From CAZDET01 sp964504335 (GTDB lineage Bacteria; Bacteroidota; Bacteroidia; Chitinophagales; Saprospiraceae), in NCBI GenBank assembly GCA_964504335.1, contig CAZDET010000058.1, positions 1 through 31,448 of the forward strand: DNA of 31,448 nucleotides, read 5' to 3'. A program made the translations under genes and the position numbers. Positions within the stretch are counted from its first letter, which is position 1. Each line of letters begins with the position of its first letter. The notes beneath the pieces were generated by a model. That model was not told the DNA's origin. It saw only the letters and a list, made by a program, of their open reading frames with translations, and did not search any database. Positions 1-7,647 of the stretch are shown in pieces.

Positions 1-941
1 TTCAGGCCTTTCCCATTCAAGAAACCGTTCGGGATTCGGTCTCGCAACGGCCCTCCTACTTCATGACGGTCCAACGGGATATTCCCATTCGGGCGTACTT
101 CCCCTGGATGGACTCGCTGGTGGCCCATTTGGATACCGTGCTGACGTATTCGGTGGACGAACACGTGCTCGTGCGCTACAATGACTGGATCATCGATACG
201 CTCGAAAACACGGATTACTACCGCCTCATGGAGCGCGGCATTTTTGAAGAAGATCCACAATCGCTCCTCGTGTTGCGGGAAGGAGACCGTTTCGACATTC
301 CGGACGCAGCGCAAGTGGATTCGCTGCGGGCAGTATTTGCTGAAACGGTGATCGACGTCAATATTCCCGAATTCAAGCTGCGCATTCGCGAAGGGGATTC
401 CGTGCGGTACGCTTTCCCGATTCGGGTGGGAAAACCGATCAGTCGCTATTTGGCCATGGCGGGCCGGGAGGTGGACTTGCGCACGCAAACCGGCACCGGG
501 CAGATTGTTCGGATTAATCGCAAGCCAGAGTTTCGCAATCCCGTAGACAATCACCGCTACGAAGTGACTCGCCGCGACGATGGCCGGGTCACCAAGCTGC
601 CGGGCATCCCCTGGATCGAACCGGAAATCGACGGCCGTCGGTACGGGCACCTCATTCACCCCACGACCAATCCGGAAACCCTGGGCAAGCCTGTCTCCAA
701 TGGCTGTATGGGGATGAAGGAAGCGGATATGTGGCGCGTGTACTACCACGCGCCGATCGGTACGCAGGTGGTTATTCGCTACGATTTGGAAGTAGTTGAT
801 GAGGCCGGGAATACGATTCGGTTGCGGGATATTTACCCTGGATTTGCCAAGCGTCAGCAGCGGCCTGGGCTGGTGGGGGCGGGGTTAGCCCAATCGGCTG
901 TGGAAGCGGGGATGCCAGCTCTTTGCCACTGTGGGGGGTGA
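1..941 (+). CDS. L,D-transpeptidase (YkuD family), 5' end outside window
   Basis: The reading frame is open to the first base of the window, so the true start lies upstream; the first in-window ATG is at 63. Numbering from that Met, residues about 105-240 form a YkuD-like catalytic domain with His199 (GHLIHP) and Cys215 in SNGCMGM. This family makes 3-3 peptidoglycan cross-links or attaches proteins to peptidoglycan in the periplasm, using the Cys as nucleophile. The usual motif is SHGC followed by an Arg or Asn; here the His before GC is Asn and the later polar residue is Gly, so activity may differ from typical members. The region upstream of the domain (residues 1-100) is not recognised but could hold the substrate or peptidoglycan-binding part, as in larger YcbB-like enzymes. 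The next gene is on the same strand 95 bases downstream and begins a separate, exported protein. Confidence 0.8.
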   Translation, partial: QAFPIQETVRDSVSQRPSYFMTVQRDIPIRAYFPWMDSLVAHLDTVLTYSVDEHVLVRYNDWIIDTLENTDYYRLMERGIFEEDPQSLLVLREGDRFDIPDAAQVDSLRAVFAETVIDVNIPEFKLRIREGDSVRYAFPIRVGKPISRYLAMAGREVDLRTQTGTGQIVRINRKPEFRNPVDNHRYEVTRRDDGRVTKLPGIPWIEPEIDGRRYGHLIHPTTNPETLGKPVSNGCMGMKEADMWRVYYHAPIGTQVVIRYDLEVVDEAGNTIRLRDIYPGFAKRQQRPGLVGAGLAQSAVEAGMPALCHCGG

Positions 942-1036
942 GGAGGAGTTGGACACCCTAAAGGTACTTTCATTGACGGTAGTTGAATATATTTCGTAAA
1001 ATGCTAACTTGTAGGAGATTGGCAAAAACCCATACA

Positions 1037-2437
1037 ATGAAATACTCCTACTGGTTGATCTTGCTTGGATTATTCCTGACTTTCCAAATCCAGGCGCAAG
1101 AAGCTCCCGCTCCCATTGTATTCATTTACGACGCCAGCGGCTCGATGTGGCAGAAGATCGGTGACCGGACCAAGAAAGACATTGCGGCAGATGTCCTGTC
1201 GGAGGCGGTCGGGCAATTGCCGGCCGAGCAGCGGATCGGGCTGATGGCCTATGGCCACCGCCGCAAGGGGGATTGCGATGATGTGGAATGGCTGGTCTCT
1301 TACAAAAACGATTCGAAGGAAACGGTCCAGACGGCCGTTCAGCAAATTGAATCGCTCGGTAAAACGCCGTTACAGAAATCGGCCAGCCTGGCCATCGAGC
1401 AGTTGCGCAAAGACGGGCGCAGTGCCACGATCATTCTCATTACCGACGGTATCGAGTCTTGTGGAGGCGATCTGTGCAAAACCATTAGCGATGCCAAAGC
1501 CGCCGGGATCGAGTTCAAATTACACATCGTGGGATTTGGCCTGCAAGATGCCGATCGCGAAGCCTTGAAATGCGCTGCACAGGCCGGCGACGGTCGCTAT
1601 TTCGATGCCGCAGATGCCGGTGCACTTAGCGATATGCTGAATACGGCCACGTCCGCTACGGTGGATGCGCCGCCCGGTAACGTGTCGGTATTTGCCGTCA
1701 AGAATGGCGAACCGGTCGATGCGCTGGTGAAAGCATTCCAGGGAAACAGCGGAGACCCAATGGAAGTGGAACGCACGTACCGGGATACCACCCTGCTCTA
1801 TTTGCCGGCGGGTACTTACCGCCTGCAGGTCGATCCACTGGAAAATATGGATGTTAAAAGCCAATCTCTTTCCTTGACTATTGAAGAAGGCGGGAGCGTT
1901 CATCGAACAGTCAGCTTTGACGTGGCTTCCCTGGAAATTTTCGTGACGAATAATAGAGAAGGATGGGATGCGCTGGTGAAGCTAATCGATCCGGAGTCGG
2001 GAAAGACCGTGGCGACTACCAGAACCTATCAACGATCTACGAAAATGGAAGTCGACCCAGGTATCTACGATGTATCGATAAATGCCCTGCAGATCGAGGG
2101 CGCGGATGCTTTGACTACCATCGAGGGCGTCTTGATCGAAGGAGGTAAGCTCGAACGACTGGATTACGATTTCAAATCGGGAACGGCTCTTATCGGTGTA
2201 AAGACGGGAAGTGAATTAGTGGATGCCACCGTGCAGATAAAAGATGTGAATAGCGGAAAAGTAGTGGACCGTGGCCGTACTTATACGTCGGAAAGTAGCA
2301 ATCCGTCTTCTTATATTTTAAGCCCGGGCACCTACGAGGTGACCATCAAAACCCTGGGAAAGCACAAGGGGAAGACGGAAACCTTTGAAATGGAGATAGT
2401 GGCGGGAGAAGTGACAAGGAAGATCATTGCTTACTGA
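1037..2437 (+). CDS. secreted von Willebrand factor A (vWA) domain protein with three C-terminal beta repeats
   Basis: An ATG at 1037 gives a clean signal peptide (hydrophobic YWLILLGLFLTF, Ala-Gln cleavage area), so I prefer it to the longer start at 983. From residue 25 it has a vWA fold with an intact metal-ion-dependent adhesion site: DASGS (Asp32, Ser34, Ser36), a later Thr in LGKTPL, and ITDGIES. Two Cys near ESCGGDLC may form a disulfide. After the vWA domain (to about residue 205) come three related segments of roughly 75-90 residues, each with an ALVK/ATVQ strand, an RTY motif and a PGxYxVxI strand, resembling transthyretin-like or PEGA-like beta modules. vWA domains usually bind protein ligands through Mg2+. 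This one is probably exported to the periplasm or surface; partners are unknown. It appears monocistronic and is followed by a perfect hairpin. Confidence 0.8.
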   Translation: MKYSYWLILLGLFLTFQIQAQEAPAPIVFIYDASGSMWQKIGDRTKKDIAADVLSEAVGQLPAEQRIGLMAYGHRRKGDCDDVEWLVSYKNDSKETVQTAVQQIESLGKTPLQKSASLAIEQLRKDGRSATIILITDGIESCGGDLCKTISDAKAAGIEFKLHIVGFGLQDADREALKCAAQAGDGRYFDAADAGALSDMLNTATSATVDAPPGNVSVFAVKNGEPVDALVKAFQGNSGDPMEVERTYRDTTLLYLPAGTYRLQVDPLENMDVKSQSLSLTIEEGGSVHRTVSFDVASLEIFVTNNREGWDALVKLIDPESGKTVATTRTYQRSTKMEVDPGIYDVSINALQIEGADALTTIEGVLIEGGKLERLDYDFKSGTALIGVKTGSELVDATVQIKDVNSGKVVDRGRTYTSESSNPSSYILSPGTYEVTIKTLGKHKGKTETFEMEIVAGEVTRKIIAY

Positions 2438-2463
2438 CAGCTAGGAGGTGAGGCAACGAAAAA

Positions 2464-2487
2464 CGCCATCCCTCTCTGGGGATGGCG
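2464..2487. terminator. hairpin downstream of the vWA gene
   Basis: Perfect 9-bp stem CGCCATCCC / GGGATGGCG with a 6-base loop, starting 26 bases after the stop codon. There is no T-tract on the plus side, but five A precede the stem, so the T-tract is on the minus strand. It probably stabilises or ends the vWA transcript. Confidence 0.55.
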
Positions 2488-2520
2488 CTCATAGAATACT
2501 CCATATGCTTACGAACAATC

Positions 2521-2725
2521 AATGTCGGGTTTTAGGGTCTATGGGTTTTAGGAATGATTGGGTTGTATGGGTGTTAGGGGTTTTCTAGGTGTTTGGGTTT
2601 CNNNNNNNNNNNNNNNNNNNNNNNNNNNNNNNNNNNNNNNNNNNNNNNNNNNNNNNNNNNNNNNNNNNNNNNNNNNNNNNNNNNNNNNNNNNNNNNNNNN
2701 NTTGGGTTTCGGTGTTGTTGTTGTC
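2521..2725. repeat. low-complexity GT-rich spacer interrupted by an assembly gap
   Basis: The plus strand is almost devoid of C and is built from irregular GGGTTTTAGG, GGGTTGT and GGGTGTTAGG units. A run of exactly 100 N (2602-2701) interrupts it, the usual placeholder for a scaffold gap of unknown size. The 9-mer TTGGGTTTC occurs immediately on both sides of the gap (2593-2601 and 2702-2710). No convincing gene lies between the vWA gene and the LysE-type gene. Confidence 0.8.
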
Positions 2726-2841
2726 TTGTTACAGTTCAAAGATGCAGGCATTGACGGGGCTTTACCAGGGGGTGGTGGTGGTAGGCGACTTTTGCGGAGT
2801 AAGTGGAAAGAAATCCGCAGTGAACGGCAAAAAGAATCCAA

Positions 2842-3471
2842 ATGGAATTAACGACCTGGCTATCGTTCGTTGCCACGGTACTATTGCTGGCAATTACCCC
2901 GGGGCCGAGCGTGCTGCTCGCATCCGCTAACAGCATGAAGTATGGGGCGGGCAGAACCGTCGGCACCATTCTGGGTGATCTTTCCGCCAATTTGCTGCAA
3001 ATTACGCTGGCCTCGGCGGGACTGGCCTCCATCGTCGTTGCGTCGGGGGCCTTGTTCCAGACGATTAAGTGGTGCGGGGTAGCCTATCTGATCTATATGG
3101 GGATTCGGAAAATCATCATTAAGCCCACTCTGACAATGGAGCTAGAGACCTCCGGGAATCGATCCTTGCGCAGTTTATACATCGAGGGCTTCCTTATGTC
3201 GGCGGCGAATCCGAAGGCAATTGTGTTCTTTGCGGCGTTGTTTCCCATTTTCATCAATGGGCATGCTCCCTTTTTACCGCAGGTCGTGCTGTTAGCGATT
3301 ACTTTCCTGGTCATCGATGGCCTATCCTTAATGGGATACAGTTGGTTTGCTGGTCGGCTACAAGGCTATTTACGGCAGCAAGAAAAGGTCCACTTACAGA
3401 ATAAAATCGTGGGATGCCTCCTCATTTTTAGTGGTTTACTGCTTTCGACCGTCCGGCAGACAAACCGGTAA
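2842..3471 (+). CDS. LysE/RhtB family amino-acid exporter
   Basis: The 209-residue length is typical of this inner-membrane family, which exports amino acids or related metabolites using the proton gradient. The N-terminal helix carries the conserved TPGPS motif near residue 20, followed by a GxxxGxxxGDxxAN-like second helix. A central NPKA motif (about residue 124) precedes the third hydrophobic pair, and there are about six hydrophobic segments in all. The substrate cannot be told from sequence. The ATG at 2842 comes directly before the first helix and needs no signal peptide. The gene follows the gapped GT-rich spacer and has no clear terminator before the lipoprotein gene 72 bases downstream, so the two may share a transcript. 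Confidence 0.88.
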   Translation: MELTTWLSFVATVLLLAITPGPSVLLASANSMKYGAGRTVGTILGDLSANLLQITLASAGLASIVVASGALFQTIKWCGVAYLIYMGIRKIIIKPTLTMELETSGNRSLRSLYIEGFLMSAANPKAIVFFAALFPIFINGHAPFLPQVVLLAITFLVIDGLSLMGYSWFAGRLQGYLRQQEKVHLQNKIVGCLLIFSGLLLSTVRQTNR

Positions 3472-3543
3472 AATGTCGTGAACTGACCGTTTATTTTCTT
3501 GTCTATCGTTGGTAACTATTAATCAACGCATAAGACTTCAAAG

Positions 3544-4320
3544 ATGAGCGCAAGGCACTTTTTGGCCTGTTTACTGGCTGTTATCGGAATGGCGGCCTGT
3601 ACCGACGATGAACTACCCAGCCCGGAGGCGGTAATTACCGTGGGAGATTTGGAAATATCAATCGATGAGATGCCGGTGTCTGGGCAAATCCTCGGAAGGA
3701 TTAACGCCCGCAGCGATGAGCCACTGACCTATACCATCGTATCGCAAACCCCGGAGGGAGCAATTAGCGTAAATGGTCAAACGGGAGATATCATTGCTTC
3801 CGATATAAACCGCTTCGATTTCAACACGCTTTCCGAAATCGTCGCTATTGTGGAAGTGGCCAATCAGTTTGAATCGAAGGAAATCACCGTTCGTATTCGC
3901 ATGATTGACGGGACACCGCAACCCAGCTTCACTATTTGGTCAGGGCCCTCGATCACGTTCTCCAAACAGGCGGGATCGGATCCGAATCAGGAGGCCAATC
4001 AGGATCGAATCACCGAATCCGTGTGGATTACGCGTGGAAACAATGGTGGGGAAATTTACAATGCGCGATCGGAGTCGAGGTCAACCCAAAATCAGAGCCC
4101 AGCCGGCACGGAATGGGCGGTTGGTACCACGGCCAATATTGCCAACCTGACGTTTTCCCCTTTCCGGTCGGCTATTCGTCCGAGGAACGTGGTTGGTAGA
4201 AATCTGGTATTGCACATCATTGATGAAGACATATATATCGATGTGCGCTTCACCTCCTGGAGCCAGGGTGGGTCGGGTGGAAACAGTGGTGGGTTTGCCT
4301 ACGAGCGCAGTACGCCCTAA
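3544..4320 (+). CDS. cadherin-like lipoprotein
   Basis: The protein has 258 residues. The signal sequence ends in a lipobox (GMAAC, Cys19), so the mature protein should be lipid-anchored, possibly surface-exposed. Residues about 35-120 resemble a cadherin-like domain (a TYTIVS strand, then a GQTGDI turn), a calcium-dependent adhesion fold. The C-terminal half, with NQDRITESVWITRGN and an ending FAYERST, is a module I recall as recurrent in Flavobacteriia and related lipoproteins; its function is not known to me. A Gly/Ser-rich stretch (GGSGGNSGG) precedes the end. A strong terminator-like hairpin follows 52 bases after the stop. The domain reading rests on recognised motifs only. Confidence 0.75.
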   Translation: MSARHFLACLLAVIGMAACTDDELPSPEAVITVGDLEISIDEMPVSGQILGRINARSDEPLTYTIVSQTPEGAISVNGQTGDIIASDINRFDFNTLSEIVAIVEVANQFESKEITVRIRMIDGTPQPSFTIWSGPSITFSKQAGSDPNQEANQDRITESVWITRGNNGGEIYNARSESRSTQNQSPAGTEWAVGTTANIANLTFSPFRSAIRPRNVVGRNLVLHIIDEDIYIDVRFTSWSQGGSGGNSGGFAYERSTP

Positions 4321-4372
4321 AGCGCCACAGCGTAGGGCAATCGGCTTAGACGTATTTGAGATTAGCTACGCA

Positions 4373-4420
4373 TATCCCCCCGATTCGGAAGTGAATTTCC
4401 GGGTCGGGGGGATACGAATT
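4373..4420 (+). terminator. rho-independent terminator of the lipoprotein gene
   Basis: An 18-bp stem: TATCCCCCCGA and CGGAA on the left (4373-4390) pair with TTCCG and TCGGGGGGATA on the right (4397-4414). The central TT/GG positions can form G-U wobbles in RNA. A run of five T follows shortly after. Confidence 0.85.
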
Positions 4421-4446
4421 TTTAACGTCAAGCATGACTTACGTTT

Positions 4447-4533
4447 AAGCGCTTATGCGTTGAGACGTTTAATGCAGTAGCATTTGTCAATAACAAGGCA
4501 GCTAGCTGCCTTGTACTAAACGCATAAACGCTT
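4447..4533. repeat. nested inverted-repeat element
   Basis: A perfect 22-bp palindrome occupies 4493-4514; its left half is ACAAGGCAGCT. It is flanked by imperfect inverted arms: 4447-4464 (AAGCGCTTATGCGTTGAG) and 4515-4533, whose reverse complement matches the left arm extended by one base at 16 of 19 positions. The surrounding text is rich in AAACG/CGTTT words. No coding potential is seen inside. It could be a small REP-like or MITE-like repeat or a transcriptional barrier; copy number cannot be judged here. Confidence 0.6.
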
Positions 4534-4725
4534 GGAGCGGGCCCAATCCAGTCCGAGCGGTTACGCATCTCCGTGGAGGATGTCGGGGCCGCCTGGATAG
4601 AGGTGGATGTACAGGAGTTAATCATTGAACTCAAGGACGGTGATGGTGGCCGGGCCGATAAGCGGGAAATCATACCTGGTGAAGATTCTAGCCGGGGTAC
4701 CCTCACGGATCGGATGATCGATTAA
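4528..4725 (+). pseudogene. possible coding remnant (about 65 codons, no start)
   Basis: An open frame runs from the stop at 4525-4527 to the TAA at 4723-4725. It encodes a plausible soluble polypeptide with alternating charged and hydrophobic residues (RLRISVEDVG, VQELIIELKDGD) and ends in DRMID. It has no ATG before the last few codons and overlaps the right arm of the inverted-repeat element. It may be the tail of a decayed gene cut by that element. I do not recognise the family, and it may be a chance frame. Confidence 0.25.
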
Positions 4726-4791
4726 GTAGTAATTAAGCGATAATTAAGAATTCATTAAGCGCAGGGTAGGAAGGTGGAAAGAGGCAGGTAT

Positions 4792-4799
4792 TATGTTTG
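4792..4799 (+). promoter_or_regulatory. Bacteroidota -7 promoter box
   Basis: TATGTTTG matches the TAnnTTTG consensus exactly and lies 41 bases before the ATG at 4840. No good -33 element is seen. It supports the 4840 start and makes the in-frame ATG at 4774 unlikely. Confidence 0.5.
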
Positions 4800-4839
4800 T
4801 ATACGAAAACCACATATTCATTATTCTAAATCCCGATTC

Positions 4840-5319
4840 ATGCTCAAGTTTGAAGTCAATCTAGGCGCTGCTCTGGATATCAAGAAAGCCAAGAGTACCA
4901 TTATTACCGAAGGAGAAGACCCGCGCGATGACATTTTTGACGCACCGGAACCCCTTCATCCCACACCAAGTAATCGTATTTGCCAAACAGACCAGGAAGT
5001 GTTTGTCGTTGCCAGTTGGGTGGTGAATGGCACTTTGGCGGCCCTACTCGACGGCTCCTGGAAGGTGCAGGTGTTTCTCGAACAGTTTGGTAAGGAGGAA
5101 GCCAGTCCTGGAGTGTACTCCAAGGTCGTTCCGCATGTGCAAAAGATGCAGCACAAGTACAAGGTTAAGATCACCCTGCCTGGTGACGAGTCGATCAAGG
5201 CTGGCCTGTACCGCATTGCCATCATCGTAAACTTGCTGGGACCGGCTCCGAAAAACATGCCGTTGCCCGTTGCTGGTTTCGAAGAACTCGGAACAATTCA
5301 GTACTACGACGCTGTATAA
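4840..5319 (+). CDS. conserved-looking hypothetical protein (159 aa)
   Basis: I do not recognise this family. The 159-residue product has no signal peptide or membrane segment and should be cytoplasmic. It is predicted beta-rich: VFVVASWVVNG, GSWKVQVFLEQFG, KVKITLPGD and YRIAIIVNLLG read as alternating strands, like a small immunoglobulin-like sandwich. The start at 4840 is chosen because a -7 box lies at 4792-4799, inside the longer frame from 4774. It faces a small minus-strand gene across a strong hairpin. The SARP-like regulator gene lies about 490 bases downstream on the same strand, and another unrecognised beta-rich protein follows that, so the block may be functionally linked. Confidence 0.6.
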   Translation: MLKFEVNLGAALDIKKAKSTIITEGEDPRDDIFDAPEPLHPTPSNRICQTDQEVFVVASWVVNGTLAALLDGSWKVQVFLEQFGKEEASPGVYSKVVPHVQKMQHKYKVKITLPGDESIKAGLYRIAIIVNLLGPAPKNMPLPVAGFEELGTIQYYDAV

Positions 5320-5356
5320 CTGAGGTACAGCCAGGAATGAACTGATTCCATCCTTT

Positions 5357-5389
5357 AGTCGATGGCTATGCCGGGCATAGCTATCGACT
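5357..5389. terminator. hairpin between convergent genes
   Basis: A 14-bp stem, AGTCGATGGCTATG / CATAGCTATCGACT with one G-U wobble, encloses the loop CCGGG. It lies between the ends of the plus gene (5319) and the minus gene (5398), so it is probably a shared terminator, although neither side has a long T-tract. Confidence 0.6.
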
Positions 5390-5397
5390 ATTGGTAT

Positions 5398-5625
5398 TTA
5401 GTTGGGCTGATAGCTATCCGTATCCCAGCCCGGGGCCGTATAGCTGTTGTGATGAAGAATCGCTGGATCCGTACCGTATTGCACCTTCATCTCTCCGGTC
5501 CGCATATTGAATGCCCGGTAATAATCTGAACACTTTGGGCAGGTAAAAATGAGCCAGTCACCTTCGCGCCGGACATCACAATGATGGTGCAGGTCCGTAG
5601 CCTCCCTTCCAAATTCTAAGCGCAT
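5398..5625 (-). CDS. small hypothetical protein with a possible zinc-binding site (75 aa)
   Basis: This is a compact 75-residue protein with a CPKC pair in the middle (FTCPKCSDYYRAFN) and an upstream Cys/His cluster (DLHHHCDVRREGDW). Together these could bind one zinc ion, but the spacing does not match a zinc ribbon I can name. Strand-like WLIFTC followed by YYRAFN and GEMKV gives the look of a small rubredoxin- or ribbon-like fold. It has no signal peptide. Its ATG at 5625 faces a 179-base AT-rich divergent intergenic region shared with the SARP-like regulator, so co-regulation is possible. The function is unknown. Confidence 0.6.
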   Translation of the reverse strand: MRLEFGREATDLHHHCDVRREGDWLIFTCPKCSDYYRAFNMRTGEMKVQYGTDPAILHHNSYTAPGWDTDSYQPN

Positions 5626-5804
5626 TGTAGTCGTTTGTGGACAAATAAAATTTCTAAAATACAGGCTATCAGTGGTCTGGGCGGGTTGGTGATACTAAAT
5701 TATGAGTGCTTTTTAATGAAACTTTGCAAAAATTGTTCGAACTTAGAGAGCATTAAAGCTGTCTGAAAACAGCACTAGAACACCGGGAAAACCCTTCATT
5801 CCCA

Positions 5805-7025
5805 ATGATCGACAAACCCCATATTCTGATCATCGGCGAGCGGACGCTGCCGTTGGCCGTCCTCTATGCCCTCTTCCCCCCCTCCAAATACCAGTCTAGT
5901 ACTATTCGGGTGGGGGCGCCTTTGACGTCCTCCTATAACGATTTTTCTCTGCTCTTATTGAATCACAGCAACGTGGATGCCGCATACGGGGTGCTCGATG
6001 CGTGTAAGGACCTACAAAATAGCCCTCCCTGCATTTGGCTGGCCTGCGACCTTGATGCCGTGGTAACGGCCACTGCCTTCCGGAAGGGAGTTCGAGATGT
6101 ACTGCTTCGGCCGGAGCCCGTCGATGTGCGGGAACGGGTAGAGAGCCTGCTGGAACAGCAACAGCCGGTGCCGACGTCCACTCCCGGATGGAAGAGAAGT
6201 CTGGCCGAATGGCTGGTACCCAAAACGCAGAAACCTACTTCCCCGACAGACCTGCCCCGCCTGAGGGTTCAGTTTTTTGGCACGTTGAACCTCTGGTTAA
6301 ATGGCCGCTCATTGACGATTAACCTCACTCAGCGCGAGCGGTCATTGCTGGCCTATTTTTTATACCACCATCCGCAACCGCAGCACAAAGACCGCCTCGT
6401 GCAGACCTTCTGGCCGGACAATACTCCCGAAAGCGGCCGAAATCTCCTGCACGTATTGCTATCGCGGCTCCGCACCTGGGCTCGTCAGGAGCAGTTACAC
6501 CCCGATTTCATCCAGCTGCGCGACCACTGCTACCAATTGCCCTCAGATATCGAGATCACCTCCGATTGCCAGCAGTTTCGGTCTTACTTCCAGACAGCAC
6601 TTGGTTATACCGGCTATCGCAACGACGCCGCCATGGAGAATTTAGTGGAGGCACTGCGGCTCTACCGCGAACGATTTTTAGAAGACCTGTACGGAGAGCA
6701 GTGGGTTCAGGTATATCAGGCGGCACTAGAAGAGAACTACCTTCAATTACTCAATCGGCTGAGTGATCTCCTCTTAGCCAATGGGCAATACGATGAAGTA
6801 GTAGAACTTTCCAATCGCATCCTTCGTACCAATGCATATTCAGAAGCCGCCCACCTACGTCTGGTACGTGCGTATCAGGCTATGGGCTACCGGGACAAAG
6901 CCGTACGGCAACTAAGGCGCTGCCAGGATAAGCTGGCCGAATTGCGTTTGCACCCGACCGCCGAAATGCTGGCCTTGCTCCAGGTCTTGATCGGCACCGC
7001 CGATGGTGGAGCTTCCTACTCCTAA
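5805..7025 (+). CDS. SARP/BTAD-type transcriptional regulator with degenerate receiver domain
   Basis: This is a 406-residue cytoplasmic regulator. Residues 1-118 look like a response-regulator receiver fold (ILIIG strand, then SLLLLNHS where the phospho-acceptor strand should be), but the acceptor Asp is replaced (about Asn53) and the usual KP motif reads RPEP, so phosphorylation is unlikely. Residues about 152-245 resemble an OmpR/SARP winged helix: FFGTLNLWLNGR, LTQRERSLLAYFL, then a basic recognition region RNLLHVLLSRLRTW. Residues about 255-395 resemble the helical, TPR-like bacterial transcriptional activator domain (BTAD), ending with YDEVVELSNRILRTNAYSEAAHLRL. Such proteins activate nearby genes. 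It is flanked by unrecognised small genes (4840-5319, 5398-5625, 7115-7546) that are candidate targets or partners. Confidence 0.8.
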   Translation: MIDKPHILIIGERTLPLAVLYALFPPSKYQSSTIRVGAPLTSSYNDFSLLLLNHSNVDAAYGVLDACKDLQNSPPCIWLACDLDAVVTATAFRKGVRDVLLRPEPVDVRERVESLLEQQQPVPTSTPGWKRSLAEWLVPKTQKPTSPTDLPRLRVQFFGTLNLWLNGRSLTINLTQRERSLLAYFLYHHPQPQHKDRLVQTFWPDNTPESGRNLLHVLLSRLRTWARQEQLHPDFIQLRDHCYQLPSDIEITSDCQQFRSYFQTALGYTGYRNDAAMENLVEALRLYRERFLEDLYGEQWVQVYQAALEENYLQLLNRLSDLLLANGQYDEVVELSNRILRTNAYSEAAHLRLVRAYQAMGYRDKAVRQLRRCQDKLAELRLHPTAEMLALLQVLIGTADGGASYS

Positions 7026-7060
7026 AGAAGTATCCCAAGAATACTCCTATGTAGGAAAAA

Positions 7061-7087
7061 TTGGGTTTCTTTTATCCTGCAATTTTG
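7061..7087 (+). promoter_or_regulatory. candidate Bacteroidota promoter
   Basis: TTG at 7061-7063 is followed, 19 bases on, by CAATTTTG (7080-7087), a 7-of-8 match to TAnnTTTG. It lies 28 bases before the ATG at 7115 and would drive the small gene independently of the upstream regulator. Confidence 0.4.
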
Positions 7088-7114
7088 TAGCAGGGCTTAA
7101 ACGTGCTAAGTATT

Positions 7115-7546
7115 ATGCAGTTTTTCAGACCACAAATCGAGGTGATTCGACAAGCGCAAGGCACCGATGGGGACCGCTACTTCATCCACGTCGTCACTTT
7201 TTGCAACCGAACGAGTTACCAGGCAGGCAGCCACCGGTTCGTCCGCGATGAGGAAGGGGAGGGGCTACTTGTAGTAGAGGTCGATTTGCTCCACAATCCA
7301 TCCAATCACGACTTTGAACTGGTTACCCCGGTGGTGCATACCATCGATATCAGTGAGGAAATGGCATCGGGGCAATTTCCCGAAGTGGAGGTGCGGGCAT
7401 TCCAAGTGCCCTTAAGCATTCCGCAACTATCCGCCCTGGGACGCAACGGACAGGAGACCAACAAAAAGAAAGAAAAAAAGAAGCTCGTCGGAAAAGGAAA
7501 ATCCAGTACAGCCACGGCCAGTGGTGATAACAGAGGACCTGTGTAA
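7115..7546 (+). CDS. hypothetical protein with basic Lys-rich tail (143 aa)
   Basis: I do not recognise this family. The ATG at 7115 is preferred to a GTG four codons earlier. Residues 1-105 are beta-rich with no signal peptide or membrane segment: YFIHVVTFCNR, GLLVVEVDLLHN and FELVTPVVHTI. The tail from about 115 is low-complexity and strongly basic (NKKKEKKKLVGKGK) and ends in a Ser/Thr/Gly-rich stretch. Such a tail could bind nucleic acid, membrane lipid or a partner. It follows the SARP-like regulator by 89 bases and precedes the histidine kinase by about 100 bases on the same strand, with a candidate promoter of its own. Its general look resembles the 4840-5319 product (small, beta-rich, orphan), but I see no clear sequence identity between the two. 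Confidence 0.6.
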   Translation: MQFFRPQIEVIRQAQGTDGDRYFIHVVTFCNRTSYQAGSHRFVRDEEGEGLLVVEVDLLHNPSNHDFELVTPVVHTIDISEEMASGQFPEVEVRAFQVPLSIPQLSALGRNGQETNKKKEKKKLVGKGKSSTATASGDNRGPV

Positions 7547-7647
7547 GGCTTCAGTCGAGCCAGAGTATTTCAAGTGAAGAAGTAAAGGGAACAGCGAAAT
7601 TACAATTAGTAGAACTTAGGTTCTGCATTGACTATAGATGGATTCAG

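Larger units (their letters stand above)
4321..4839. other. intergenic region without a supported intact gene
   Basis: It holds the terminator at 4373-4420, a nested inverted-repeat element (4447-4533), a stop-to-stop frame that may be a gene remnant (4528-4725), a short AT-rich run with repeated ATTAAG words (4720-4760), and a perfect -7 promoter box (4792-4799) for the next gene. Confidence 0.7.

Noticed and set aside
7611..7624. AGAAC/GTTCT inverted repeat before the histidine kinase
   Set aside because: Only five pairs with a four-base spacer; expected by chance and without a known matching regulator.
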